Source: Crossaster papposus (lineage: Eukaryota > Echinodermata > Asteroidea > Velatida > Solasteridae). From it: a stretch of 64,000 bases of DNA. The translations under genes were made by a program, and so were the position numbers. Below the pieces are notes generated by a model, which saw only the letters and a list, made by a program, of their open reading frames with translations, made no database searches and was not told the origin of the DNA. The stretch spans positions 186,001-250,000 of the forward strand of contig JBAIAA010000519.1 in the NCBI GenBank assembly GCA_037893245.1, read 5' to 3'. This document shows positions 44,501 to 64,000 of the stretch, piece by piece. Within the stretch, counting starts at the first letter, position 1. Each line of letters opens with the position of its first letter.

Positions 44501-47500
44501 ACAATGATTCACAACTGACAAATACACTATACCTTCTAAGTATAACATGTGCCATGGCTCTCCATATATTTGTCAAGAAACTTTCCAAAAATGTTGAGGA
44601 CTTGTTTTGCTTTAAATGACAATAATTCACAACTGACAAATACACTATACCTTCTAAGTATAACATGTGCCATGGCTCTCCATATATTTGTCAAGAAACT
44701 TTCCAAAAATGTTGAGGACTTGTTTTGCTTTAAATTACAATAATTCACAACTGACAAATACACTATACCTTCTAAGTATAACATGTGCCATGGCTCTCCA
44801 TATATTTGTCAAGAAACTTTCCAAAAATGTTGAGGACTTGTTTTGCTTTAAATGACAATAATTCACAACTGACAAATACACTATACCTTCTAAGTATAAC
44901 ATGTGCCATGGCTCTCCATATATTTGTCAAGAAACTTTCCAAAAATGTTGAGGACTTGTTTTGCTTTAAATGACAATGATTCACAACTGACAAATACACT
45001 ATACCTTCTAAGTATAACATGTGCCATGGCTCTCCATATATTTGTCAAGAAACTTTCCAAAAATATTAAGGACTTGTTTTGCTTTAAATGACAATAATTC
45101 ACAACTGACAAATACACTATACCTTCTAAGTATAACATGTGCCATGGCTCTCCATATATTTGTCAAGAAACTTTCCAAAAATGTTAAGGACTTGTTTTGC
45201 TTTAAATGACAATAATTCACAACTGACAAATACACTATACCTTCTAAGTATAACATGTGCCATGACTCTCCATATATTTGTCAAGAAACTTTCCAAAAAT
45301 GTGGAGGACTTGTTTTGCTTTAAATGACAATAATTCATAACTGACAAATACACTATACCTTCTAAGTATAACATGTGCCATGGCTCTCCATATTTTTGTC
45401 AAGAAACTTTCCAAAAATGTTGAGGACTTGTTTTGCTTTAAATGACAATAATTCACAACTGACAAATACACTATACCTTCTAAGTATAACATGTGCCATG
45501 GCTCTCCATATATTTGTCAAGAAACTTTCCAAAAATGTTGAGGACTTGTTTTGCTTTAAATGACAATAATTCACAACTGACAAATACACTATACCTTCTA
45601 AGTATAACATGTGCCATAGCTCTCCATATATTTGTCAAGATAATTTCCAAAACATTTAAGGACTTGTTTTGCTTTAAATGACAATAATTCATAACTGACA
45701 AATACACTATACCTTCTAAGTATAACATGTGCCATGGCTCTCCATATATTTGTCAAGAAACTTTCCAAAAATGTTAAGGACTTGTTTTGCTTTAAATGAC
45801 AATAATTCACAACTGACAAATACACTATACCTTCTAAGTATAACATGTGCCATGGCTCTCCATATATTTGTCAAGAAACTTTCCAAAAATGTTGAGACTT
45901 GTTTTGCTTTAAATGACAATAATTCATAACTGACAAATACACTATACCTTCTAAGTATAACATGTGCCATGGCTCTCCATATTTTTGTCAAGAAACTTTC
46001 CAAAAATGTTAAGGACTTGTTTTGCTTTAAATGACAATAATTCACAACTGACAAATACACTATACCTTCTAAGTATAACATGTGCCATGGCTCTCCATAT
46101 ATTTGTCAAGAAACTTTCCAAAAATGTTGAGGACTTGTTTTGCTTTAAATGACAATAATTCACAACTGACAAATACACTATACCTTCTAAGTATAACATG
46201 TGCCATGGCTCTCCATATATTTGTCAAGAAACTTTCCAAAAATGTTAAGGACTTGTTTTGCTTTAAATGACAATAATTCACAACTGACAAATACACTATA
46301 CCTTCTAAGTATAACATGTGCCATGACTCTCCATATATTTGTCAAGAAACTTTCCAAAAATGTGGAGGACTTGTTTTGCTTTAAATGACAATAATTCACA
46401 ACTGACAAATACACTATACCTTCTAAGTATAACATGTGCCATGGCTCTCCATATATTTGTCAAGAAACTTTCCAAAAATGTTAAGGATTTGTTTTGCTTT
46501 AAATGACAATAATTCACAACTGACAAATACACTATACCTTCTAAGTATAACATGTGCCATGGCTCTCCATATATTTGTCAAGAAACTTTCCAAAAATGTT
46601 GAGGACTTGTTTTGCTTTAAATGACAATAATTCACAACTGACAAATACACTATACCTTCTAAGTATAACATGTGCCATGGCTCTCCATATATTTGTCAAG
46701 AAACTTTCCAAAAATGTTAAGGACTTGTTTTGCTTTAAATGACAATAATTCACAACTGACAAATACACTATACCTTCTAAGTATAACATGTGCCATGGCT
46801 CTCCATATATTTGTCAAGAAACTTTCCAAAAATGTTGAGGACTTGTTTTGCTTTAAATGACAATAATTCATAACTGACAAATACACTATACCTTCTAAGT
46901 ATAACATGTGCCATGGCTCTCCATATTTTTGTCAAGAAACTTTCCAAAAATGTTAAGGACTTGTTTTGCTTTAAATGACAATAATTCACAACTGACAAAT
47001 ACACTATACCTTCTAAGTATAACATGTGCCATGGCTCTCCATATATTTGTCAAGAAACTTTCCAAAAATGTTGAGGACTTGTTTTGCTTTAAATGACAAT
47101 AATTCACAACTGACAAATACACTATACCTTCTAAGTATAACATGTGCCATGGCTCTCCATATATTTGTCAAGAAACTTTCCAAAAATGTTAAGGACTTGT
47201 TTTGCTTTAAATGACAATAATTCACAACTGACAAATACACTATACCTTCTAAGTATAACATGTGCCATGGCTCTCCATATATTTGTCAAGAAACTTTCCA
47301 AAAATGTTGAGGACTTGTTTTGCTTTAAATGACAATAATTCACAACTGACAAATACACTATACCTTCTAAGTATAACATGTGCCATGGCTCTCCATATAT
47401 TTGTCAAGAAACTTTCCAAAAATGTTAAGGACTTGTTTTGCTTTAAATGACAATAATTCACAACTGACAAATACACTATACCTTCTAAGTATAACATGTG

Positions 47501-48200
47501 CCATGACTCTCCATATATTTGTCAAGAAACTTTCCAAAAATGTGGAGGACTTGTTTTGCTTTAAATGACAATAATTCACAACTGACAAATACACTATACC
47601 TTCTAAGTATAACATGTGCCATGGCTCTCCATATATTTGTCAAGAAACTTTCCAAAAATGTTGAGGACTTGTTTTGCTTTAAATGACAATAATTCACAAC
47701 TGACAAATACACTATACCTTCTAAGTATAACATGTGCCATGGCTCTCCATATATTTGTCAAGAAACTTTCCAAAAATGTTAAGGACTTGTTTTGCTTTAA
47801 ATGACAATAATTCACAACTGACAAATACACTATACCTTCTAAGTATAACATGTGCCATGGCTCTCCATATATTTGTCAAGAAACCTTCCAAAAATGTTGA
47901 GGACTTGTTTTGCTTTAAATGACAATAATTCATAACTGACAAATACACTATACCTTCTAAGTATAACATGTGCCATGGCTCTCCATATTTTTGTCAAGAA
48001 ACTTTTCAAAAATGTTGAGGACTTGTTTTGCTTTAAATGACAATGATTCACAACTGACAAATACACTATACCTTCTAAGTATAACATGTGCCATGGCTCT
48101 CCATATATTTGTCAAGAAACTTTCCAAAAATGTTGAGGACTTGTTTTGCTTTAAATGACAATAATTCACAACTGACAAATACACTATACCTTCTAAGTAT
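26600..48200 (+). repeat. superunit copy 2 (about 21.6 kb)
   Basis: This is the second copy of the block at about 5.94-25.95 kb. It differs by having an extra 3,526-bp tandem copy, by lacking one monomer near 41.7 kb, by having one instead of two copies of a 1,652-bp block, and by lacking one monomer near 47.5 kb. Several single-base changes are private to one copy, for example GCCACGGC at 14160-14167 only in copy 1, which argues against a simple assembly duplicate. Confidence 0.82.
29170..36220 (+). repeat. 3,526-bp tandem duplication, superunit 2 only
   Basis: Markers recur at an offset of 3,526 bp: CAAAACATTTAAGG (about 29337/32863), CCAAAACTGTTG (about 29813/33339), CCATAAATG (about 30163/33689), GCCCTGGC (31192/34718), TTTTGATTT (about 31371/34897) and the 1-bp-short GTTGAGACTTG (31940/35466). 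Superunit 1 has one copy of this block, at about 8.5-12.0 kb. Confidence 0.82.
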
Positions 48201-51200
48201 AACATGTGCCATGGCTCTCCATATATTTGTCAAGAAACTTTCCAAAAATGTTGAGGACTTGTTTTGCTTTAAATGACAATAATTCACAACTGACAAATAC
48301 ACTATACCTTCTAAGTATAACATGTGCCATGGCTCTCCATATATTTGTCAAGAAACTTTCCAAAAATGTTGAGGACTTGTTTTCCTTTAAATGACAATAA
48401 TTCACAACTGACAAATACACTATACCTTCTAAGTATAACATGTGCCATGGCTCTCCATATATTTGTCAAGAAACTTTCCAAAAATGTTAAGGACTTGTTT
48501 TGCTTTAAATGACAATAATTTATAACTGACAAATACACTATACCTTCTAAGTATAACATGTGCCATGGCTCTCCATTTATTTGTCAAGAAACTTTCCAAA
48601 AATGTTGAGGACTTGTTTTGCTTTAAATGACAATAATTTATAACTGACAAATACACTATACCTTCTAAGTATAACATGTGCCATGGCTCTCCATATATTT
48701 GTCAAGAAACTTTCCAAAAATGTTGAGGACTTGTTTTGCTTTAAATGACAATAATTCACAACTGACAAATACACTACCTTCTAAGTATAACATGTGCCAT
48801 GGCTCTCCATATATTTGTCAAGAAACTTTCCAAAAATGTTGAGGACTTGTTTTGCTTTAATTCACAACTGACAAATACACTATACCTTCTAAGTATAACA
48901 TGTGCCATGGCTCTCCATATATTTGTCAAGAAACTTTCCAAAAATGTTGAGGACTTGTTTTGCTTTAAATGACAATGATTCACAACTGACAAATACACTA
49001 TACCTTCTAAGTATAACATGTGCCATGGCTCTCCATATATTTGTCAAGAAACTTTCCAAAAATGTTGAGGACTTGTTTTGCTTTAAATGACAATAATTCA
49101 CAACTGACAAATACACTATACCTTCTAAGTATAACATGTGCCATGGCTCTCCATATATTTGTCAAGAAACTTTCCAAAAATGTTGAGGACTTGTTTTGCT
49201 TTAAATGACAATAATTCACAACTGACAAATACACTATACCTTCTAAGTATAACATGTGCCATGGCTCTCCATATATTTGTCAAGAAACTTTCCAAAAATG
49301 TTGAGGACTTGTTTTGCTTTAAATGACAATAATTCACAACTGACAAATACACTATACCTTCTAAGTATAACATGTGCCATGGCTCTCCATATATTTGTCA
49401 AGAAACTTTCCAAAAATGTTGAGGACTTGTTTTGCTTTAAATGACAATGATTCACAACTGACAAATACACTATACCTTCTAAGTATAACATGTGCCATGG
49501 CTCTCCATATATTTGTCAAGAAACTTTCCAAAAATATTAAGGACTTGTTTTGCTTTAAATGACAATAATTCACAACTGACAAATACACTATACCTTCTAA
49601 GTATAACATGTGCCATGGCTCTCCATATATTTGTCAAGAAACTTTCCAAAAATGTTAAGGACTTGTTTTGCTTTAAATGACAATAATTCACAACTGACAA
49701 ATACACTATACCTTCTAAGTATAACATGTGCCATGACTCTCCATATATTTGTCAAGAAACTTTCCAAAAATGTGGAGGACTTGTTTTGCTTTAAATGACA
49801 ATAATTCACAACTGACAAATACACTATACCTTCTAAGTATAACATGTGCCATGGCTCTCCATATATTTGTCAAGAAACTTTCCAAAAATGTTGAGGACTT
49901 GTTTTGCTTTAAATGACAATAATTCACAACTGACAAATACACTATACCTTCTAAGTATAACATGTGCCATGGCTCTCCATATATTTGTCAAGAAACTTTC
50001 CAAAAATGTTAAGGATTTGTTTTGCTTTAAATGACAATAATTCACAACTGACAAATACACTATACCTTCTAAGTATAACATGTGCCATGGCTCTCCATAT
50101 ATTTGTCAAGAAACTTTCCAAAAATGTTGAGGACTTGTTTTGCTTTAAATGACAATAATTCACAACTGACAAATACACTATACCTTCTAAGTATAACATG
50201 TGCCATGGCTCTCCATATATTTGTCAAGAAACTTTCCAAAAATGTTAAGGACTTGTTTTGCTTTAAATGACAATAATTCACAACTGACAAATACACTATA
50301 CCTTCTAAGTATAACATGTGCCATGGCTCTCCATATATTTGTCAAGAAACTTTCCAAAAATGTTGAGGACTTGTTTTGCTTTAAATGACAATAATTCATA
50401 ACTGACAAATACACTATACCTTCTAAGTATAACATGTGCCATGGCTCTCCATATTTTTGTCAAGAAACTTTCCAAAAATGTTGAGGACTTGTTTTGCTTT
50501 AAATGACAATAATTCACAACTGACAAATACACTATACCTTCTAAGTATAACATGTGCCATGGCTCTCCATATATTTGTCAAGAAACTTTCCAAAAATGTT
50601 GAGGACTTGTTTTGCTTTAAATGACAATAATTCACAACTGACAAATACACTATACCTTCTAAGTATAACATGTGCCATAGCTCTCCATATATTTGTCAAG
50701 ATAATTTCCAAAACATTTAAGGACTTGTTTTGCTTTAAATGACAATAATTCATAACTGACAAATACACTATACCTTCTAAGTATAACATGTGCCATGGCT
50801 CTCCATATATTTGTCAAGAAACTTTCCAAAAATGTTAAGGACTTGTTTTGCTTTAAATGACAATAATTCACAACTGACAAATACACTATACCTTCTAAGT
50901 ATAACATGTGCCATGGCTCTCCATATATTTGTCAAGAAACTTTCCAAAAATGTTGAGACTTGTTTTGCTTTAAATGACAATAATTCATAACTGACAAATA
51001 CACTATACCTTCTAAGTATAACATGTGCCATGGCTCTCCATATTTTTGTCAAGAAACTTTCCAAAAATGTTAAGGACTTGTTTTGCTTTAAATGACAATA
51101 ATTCACAACTGACAAATACACTATACCTTCTAAGTATAACATGTGCCATGGCTCTCCATATATTTGTCAAGAAACTTTCCAAAAATGTTGAGGACTTGTT

Positions 51201-52100
51201 TTGCTTTAAATGACAATAATTCACAACTGACAAATACACTATACCTTCTAAGTATAACATGTGCCATGGCTCTCCATATATTTGTCAAGAAACTTTCCAA
51301 AAATGTTAAGGACTTGTTTTGCTTTAAATGACAATAATTCACAACTGACAAATACACTATACCTTCTAAGTATAACATGTGCCATGACTCTCCATATATT
51401 TGTCAAGAAACTTTCCAAAAATGTGGAGGACTTGTTTTGCTTTAAATGACAATAATTCACAACTGACAAATACACTATACCTTCTAAGTATAACATGTGC
51501 CATGGCTCTCCATATATTTGTCAAGAAACTTTCCAAAAATGTTAAGGATTTGTTTTGCTTTAAATGACAATAATTCACAACTGACAAATACACTATACCT
51601 TCTAAGTATAACATGTGCCATGGCTCTCCATATATTTGTCAAGAAACTTTCCAAAAATGTTGAGGACTTGTTTTGCTTTAAATGACAATAATTCACAACT
51701 GACAAATACACTATACCTTCTAAGTATAACATGTGCCATGGCTCTCCATATATTTGTCAAGAAACTTTCCAAAAATGTTAAGGACTTGTTTTGCTTTAAA
51801 TGACAATAATTCACAACTGACAAATACACTATACCTTCTAAGTATAACATGTGCCATGGCTCTCCATATATTTGTCAAGAAACTTTCCAAAAATGTTGAG
51901 GACTTGTTTTGCTTTAAATGACAATAATTCATAACTGACAAATACACTATACCTTCTAAGTATAACATGTGCCATGGCTCTCCATATTTTTGTCAAGAAA
52001 CTTTCCAAAAATGTTAAGGACTTGTTTTGCTTTAAATGACAATAATTCACAACTGACAAATACACTATACCTTCTAAGTATAACATGTGCCATGGCTCTC
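48100..52100 (+). repeat. third, partial copy of the superunit end
   Basis: Markers of about 43.6-47.0 kb recur here, first at an offset of 4,471 bp (TTTTCCTTT 43911/48382, CACTACC 44301/48772, AAATATTAAGG 45061/49532) and then at 5,061 bp (CATAGCTCTC 45614/50675, GTTGAGACTTG 45891/50952, AAGGATTTG 46482/51543). The change of 590 bp equals five monomers. The array then continues with ordinary monomers to 52783. Confidence 0.75.
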
Positions 52101-52783
52101 CATATATTTGTCAAGAAACTTTCCAAAAATGTTGAGGACTTGTTTTGCTTTAAATGACAATAATTCACAACTGACAAATACACTATACCTTCTAAGTATA
52201 ACATGTGCCATGGCTCTCCATATATTTGTCAAGAAACTTTCCAAAAATGTTGAGGACTTGTTTTGCTTTAAATGACAATAATTCATAACTGACAAATACA
52301 CTATACCTTCTAAGTATAACATGTGCCATGGCTCTCCATATATTTGTCAAGAAACTTTCCAAAAATGTTAAGGACTTGTTTTGCTTTAAATGACAATAAT
52401 TCACAACTGACAAATACACTATACCTTCTAAGTATAACATGTGCCATGGCTCTACATATATTTGTCAAGAAACTTTCCAAAAATGTTGAGGACTTGTTTT
52501 GCTTTAAATGACAATAATTCACAACTGACAAATACACTATACCTTCTAAGTATAACATGTGCCATGGCTCTCCATATATTTGTCAAGAAACTTTCCAAAA
52601 ATGTTGAGGACTTGTTTTGCTTTAAATGACAATGATTCACAACTGACAAATACACTATACCTTCTAAGTATAACATGTGCCATGGCTCTCCATATATTTG
52701 TCAAGAAACTTTCCAAAAATGTTGAGGACTTGTTTTGCTTTAAATGACAATGATTCACAACTGACAAATACACTATACCTTCT

Positions 52784-53739
52784 GGCCCGTATGCATGAAA
52801 GAGGTATAACTTATACTGAAAGTAAGCCTATTCAGAGAATAGTTATTCCTGTCATTGTGGTATAATGAAATCGGTATGCACGAAACGTATGTTAACAATT
52901 CCAGGCATAACTATCATGCGAATAAGCTATTCCATGGTATTATAGGGTTATGCAATGGTTTATTGATTTGTGATTCCAAAGAAATCTATTAATAGGACTG
53001 TCTTCGCGCTACTATTCTGAATCACAATATGGGTTACACGTAGATCTGGCCACATGGCGTCAAAGGGAGATCTGCCAAGCACTGGGAATATCGTAGCGCC
53101 GTTGATATGTAAGCCTAAAGACCAACGGAAACGGGCAAAAAAACTGGGAAAGTACTGAAAAGGAATACATGTTGGACTGTTTAACGGACCACGTTTTTAT
53201 AAAATATAAAATATAAAGGTATCTAACAAATAATGAATATACTATACATGCTATCAGAAACCTACAAGACCATATTTTGGATGATCCTATATATTTCGGA
53301 TGCTAAAAAGTACGAACAAAATAGAACAACTTAACAAACATATCACTTTAATGCAGGGCACTATCCCTCTTTGACAAAGAACTCCAGTATAATTGACGAA
53401 AACAAAGGCATTGCAGAGTAATTGGAATATCATTTTACGCCAGTATCCTCCAAACAGAAGGCAAAGTTATGAGACATCCACTGGAGTCGAACTCCAAATT
53501 GTCTTAATCCACTCCTTAAACATACCCCCTGGTTGGTGTAAGTTACACCAGGAAATCTGCCGTATTTACACCACATAATAAGCTATTCCACCTTTGTGCA
53601 TACGACTCCCTATTCGAGGTTAAAAGTTAGGCCACAGTTTAACTTATACCCCGTTCATGCATACCAACAGTGGTAAAACCATTCATTTATACCTGGTATA
53701 AGCTATTCTGCCGCTATTCCGCTTTCATGCATACGGGCC
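52784..53739. mobile_element. 956-bp non-autonomous TIR element inside the satellite
   Basis: The left end GGCCCGTATGCATGAAAG is matched in inverted orientation at the right end; over 27 bp the ends agree at 24 positions. Satellite sequence continues on both sides and TCT is present at both junctions (52781-52783 and 53740-53742) where one monomer has it once, so a 3-bp target duplication is likely. The TIR core GTATGCATGAA recurs with small changes inside (52874-52884, and inverted at about 53594-53603 and 53654-53664), as in subterminal transposase-binding motifs. No open frame resembling a transposase is present. A 3-bp duplication and this architecture suggest a PIF/Harbinger-like MITE, but the family assignment is inference. 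Confidence 0.88.
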
Positions 53740-53897
53740 TCTAAGTATAACATGTGCCATGGCTCTCCATATATTTGTCAAGAAAATTTCCAAAAATGTT
53801 AAGGACTTGTTTTGCTTTAAATGACAATAATTCATAACTGACAAATACACTATACCTTCTAAGTATAACATGTGCCATGGCTCTCCATTTATTTGTC
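53740..53897 (+). repeat. terminal satellite fragment, 1.2 diverged monomers
   Basis: After the inserted element the satellite resumes in register with TCTAAGTATAAC, one full monomer and a 26-base start of another ending CCATTTATTTGTC. It carries variants such as AAGAAAATTTCC and TTCATAACTG that are rare or absent in the homogenised array, as expected at an array edge. The match stops at 53897. Confidence 0.92.
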
Positions 53898-53908
53898 TTC
53901 GTTTACAG
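53898..53908 (+). other. 3' splice site abutting the satellite
   Basis: TTCGTTTACAG separates the last satellite base from the exon that starts at 53909. The usual position of a branch point (about 18-40 nt upstream of AG) therefore falls inside satellite sequence. The monomer itself supplies candidate branch motifs, CTTCTAAG at about 53857-53864 and AACTGAC further upstream. Confidence 0.8.
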
Positions 53909-63200
<9,292 letters not shown>

Positions 63201-63209
63201 GTGAGTCCA

Positions 63210-63806
63210 GGGGCCAATTTCATAGAGCTGCTAAGCACAACGATTTGCTCAGCATAAAAATTCTTCCTTGGCAAAAAAAGAGTTACAAGCCAAACGGTTC
63301 AGGTGATGTCTATTGTTTGTGACTGGCAATCAGCTTGTTTTTTTTAGCTTAGCATAAAAAAAGCACATGGCAGGGTTCCCATGGGTCATGGAAAGTCGTG
63401 GAAAGAAAAGTTGTTTTGGAAAGTCCTGGGAAAAAGTCATGGAAATCAAGATAATCAAGGGTTGTTAAAGTTGTTTTTTTATTAAAGTGGGTGGATCGGA
63501 TGCCTGTAAGGAAAGGAGGCCATTATTAATTAACTTATTTTCAAAAGCTAACAAATGATTAGCCCAACATAGCGGTTCATCAGTATCATAATTGCAAAAA
63601 AAATTCTCTGCAAAGTGGCGTTAAATGTCTTGGAAATTGTCATATTTTAGTCCTAGAAAGGTCATGGAATTTGCTTTTCAGATTTCTGTGGGAACTCTGA
63701 AATGTTTTTTTGGCTAGTAACCCGACTAAGCAAGATCTTTCTTGTGCTAAGCAATTTGTTGTGCTAAGCAATTTGTTGTGCTTAGCAGCTTCATAAAATT
63801 GACCCC
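63210..63806. mobile_element. outer TIR element of about 597 bp
   Basis: The left end GGGGCCAATTTCATAGAGC followed by TGCTAAGCACAAC is matched in inverted orientation at the right end (GTTGTGCTTAGCAGC then TTCATAAAATTGACCCC). The sub-terminal block around TTGCTTAGCA is repeated twice on the right. A clean target duplication is not seen. The element starts 10 bp after the EGF2 exon ends. It hosts the nested element listed next. Confidence 0.75.
63371..63699. mobile_element. nested 329-bp hAT-like MITE
   Basis: The left end CAGGGTTCCCATGGGTCATG faces an inverted right end TGGGAACTCTG, giving a CAGxGTTCCCA terminal repeat. CATGGAAAGTC and CATGGAATTTG-type motifs occur near the ends. CAGGG-type ends and this ATGGAAA-rich body are typical of non-autonomous hAT elements. 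No 8-bp target duplication is intact. The insertion splits the outer element. Confidence 0.65.
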
Positions 63807-64000
63807 TAATGAAATAATGATTCAAAAAAACTAAAATGGTTCGTGTCACAGTATTTTACAGTACATTGGAGTTAACACTGCGAATAAGAATCGGAAATTG
63901 TGTAGAAGGATTTGGGAAAATGTGTAAATAATTTTTCACTTTTGAGAAAAAGTGTAAATTTTTGGGGGGACTTGAGAAATGTGTGAATTTGTTTTGTTCT
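63807..64000 (+). other. intron sequence to the window end
   Basis: Continuation of the intron that begins at 63201. It is AT-rich with repeated TGTGTAAAT/TTGAGAAA motifs. No exon is recognised before the edge. Confidence 0.5.

Larger units (their letters stand above)
1..52783 (+). repeat. 118-bp satellite array, about 450 monomers, intronic
   Basis: Head-to-tail 118-bp monomers fill this interval without interruption; both ends of the interval fall inside a monomer. Taking each monomer to start at ATGTGCCATGG, the consensus has 41 A, 39 T, 15 G and 23 C (32% GC) and no CpG. Common landmarks are GCCATGGC (5-12, an NcoI site), TTTGTCAAGAAAC (23-35), GGACTTGTTTTGC (52-64) and CACAACTGACAAATAC (82-97). 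Length variants are a 10-bp deletion (108 bp, 27 copies), a 2-bp TA deletion (116 bp, 14 copies) and 1-bp deletions (117 bp, 9 copies). With these the register from 2 to 52677 closes exactly at 449 monomers. Each reading frame is closed within about two monomers because 118 is not a multiple of 3, so the array is non-coding. It sits in an intron of the CNTNAP-like gene to its right. Confidence 0.98.

Noticed and set aside
1-52783. Hundreds of 62-, 82-, 98- and 121-codon open frames on both strands of the array
   Set aside because: They are periodic shadows of the 118-bp monomer, overlap each other, many use non-ATG starts, and their length changes only with the 2- and 10-bp deletions. No codon bias or conserved domain.
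1-52783. CRISPR array
   Set aside because: The repeats are directly contiguous with no unique spacers and the flanking gene is a spliced animal gene.
1-52783. Hidden exon or mobile element within the main array
   Set aside because: The monomer register closes exactly (449 monomers from 2 to 52677 after length variants), leaving no room for an insert.
52677-52865. Open frame running from the last monomer into the inserted element
   Set aside because: It is a chance read-through of the satellite into the TIR element, with no domain.
53393-53578. 61-codon frame in the 956-bp element as a transposase remnant
   Set aside because: Too short, no DDE-type motif and no similarity that can be recognised.

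Overview
The window is animal nuclear DNA made of two unlike parts. Bases 1-52783 are one continuous satellite array with a 118-bp monomer, AT-rich (about 32% GC in the consensus) and with no CpG in the consensus. Bases 53909-63200 hold ten GT-AG spliced exons of a contactin-associated protein / neurexin-IV type (CNTNAP, Caspr, Nrx-IV) cell-adhesion gene on the + strand. The array is intronic: it begins left of the window, is broken once by a 956-bp inverted-repeat element (52784-53739), resumes for 1.2 monomers, and ends 11 bp before the 3' splice site of the first visible exon. The first half of the LamG domain that this exon continues must lie beyond the left edge, so the intron is longer than 53.9 kb.

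Organism: compact 0.4-1.7 kb introns packed with short inverted-repeat elements and tRNA-derived SINE fragments, together with the gene family, suggest a marine invertebrate, most likely a deuterostome such as an echinoderm. This is inference; nothing in the window proves it.

Array structure: 449 monomers fit exactly between 2 and 52677 once length variants are counted (27 copies of 108 bp, 14 of 116 bp, 9 of 117 bp, the rest 118 bp). No foreign insert or hidden exon therefore fits there. Marker variants show nested in-register tandem duplications of about 1,158, 3,164, 4,216, 1,652 and 3,526 bp. A roughly 20-kb block (about 5.9-25.9 kb) recurs at about 26.6-48.2 kb with an offset that steps 20,655, 24,181, 24,063, 22,411, 22,293 bp. 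A further partial copy follows at about 48.1-52.1 kb. Open frames in the array are shadows of the repeat.

Gene: the ten exons join in one frame (1,638 nt, 545 whole codons). They encode the C-terminal part of LamG2, EGF1, the fibrinogen-like region, LamG3 and EGF2. LamG4, the membrane segment and the cytoplasmic tail lie past the right edge; the signal peptide, discoidin domain, LamG1 and the start of LamG2 lie past the left edge.

Introns of the gene hold a 475-bp foldback element flanked by TTAA, a 450-bp TIR element, a 137-bp near-perfect hairpin, three tRNA-derived SINE fragments, two other retroposon-like pieces, a 13-bp minisatellite of 17 units, a probable decayed satellite monomer (59470-59540), and two nested TIR elements in the last intron.
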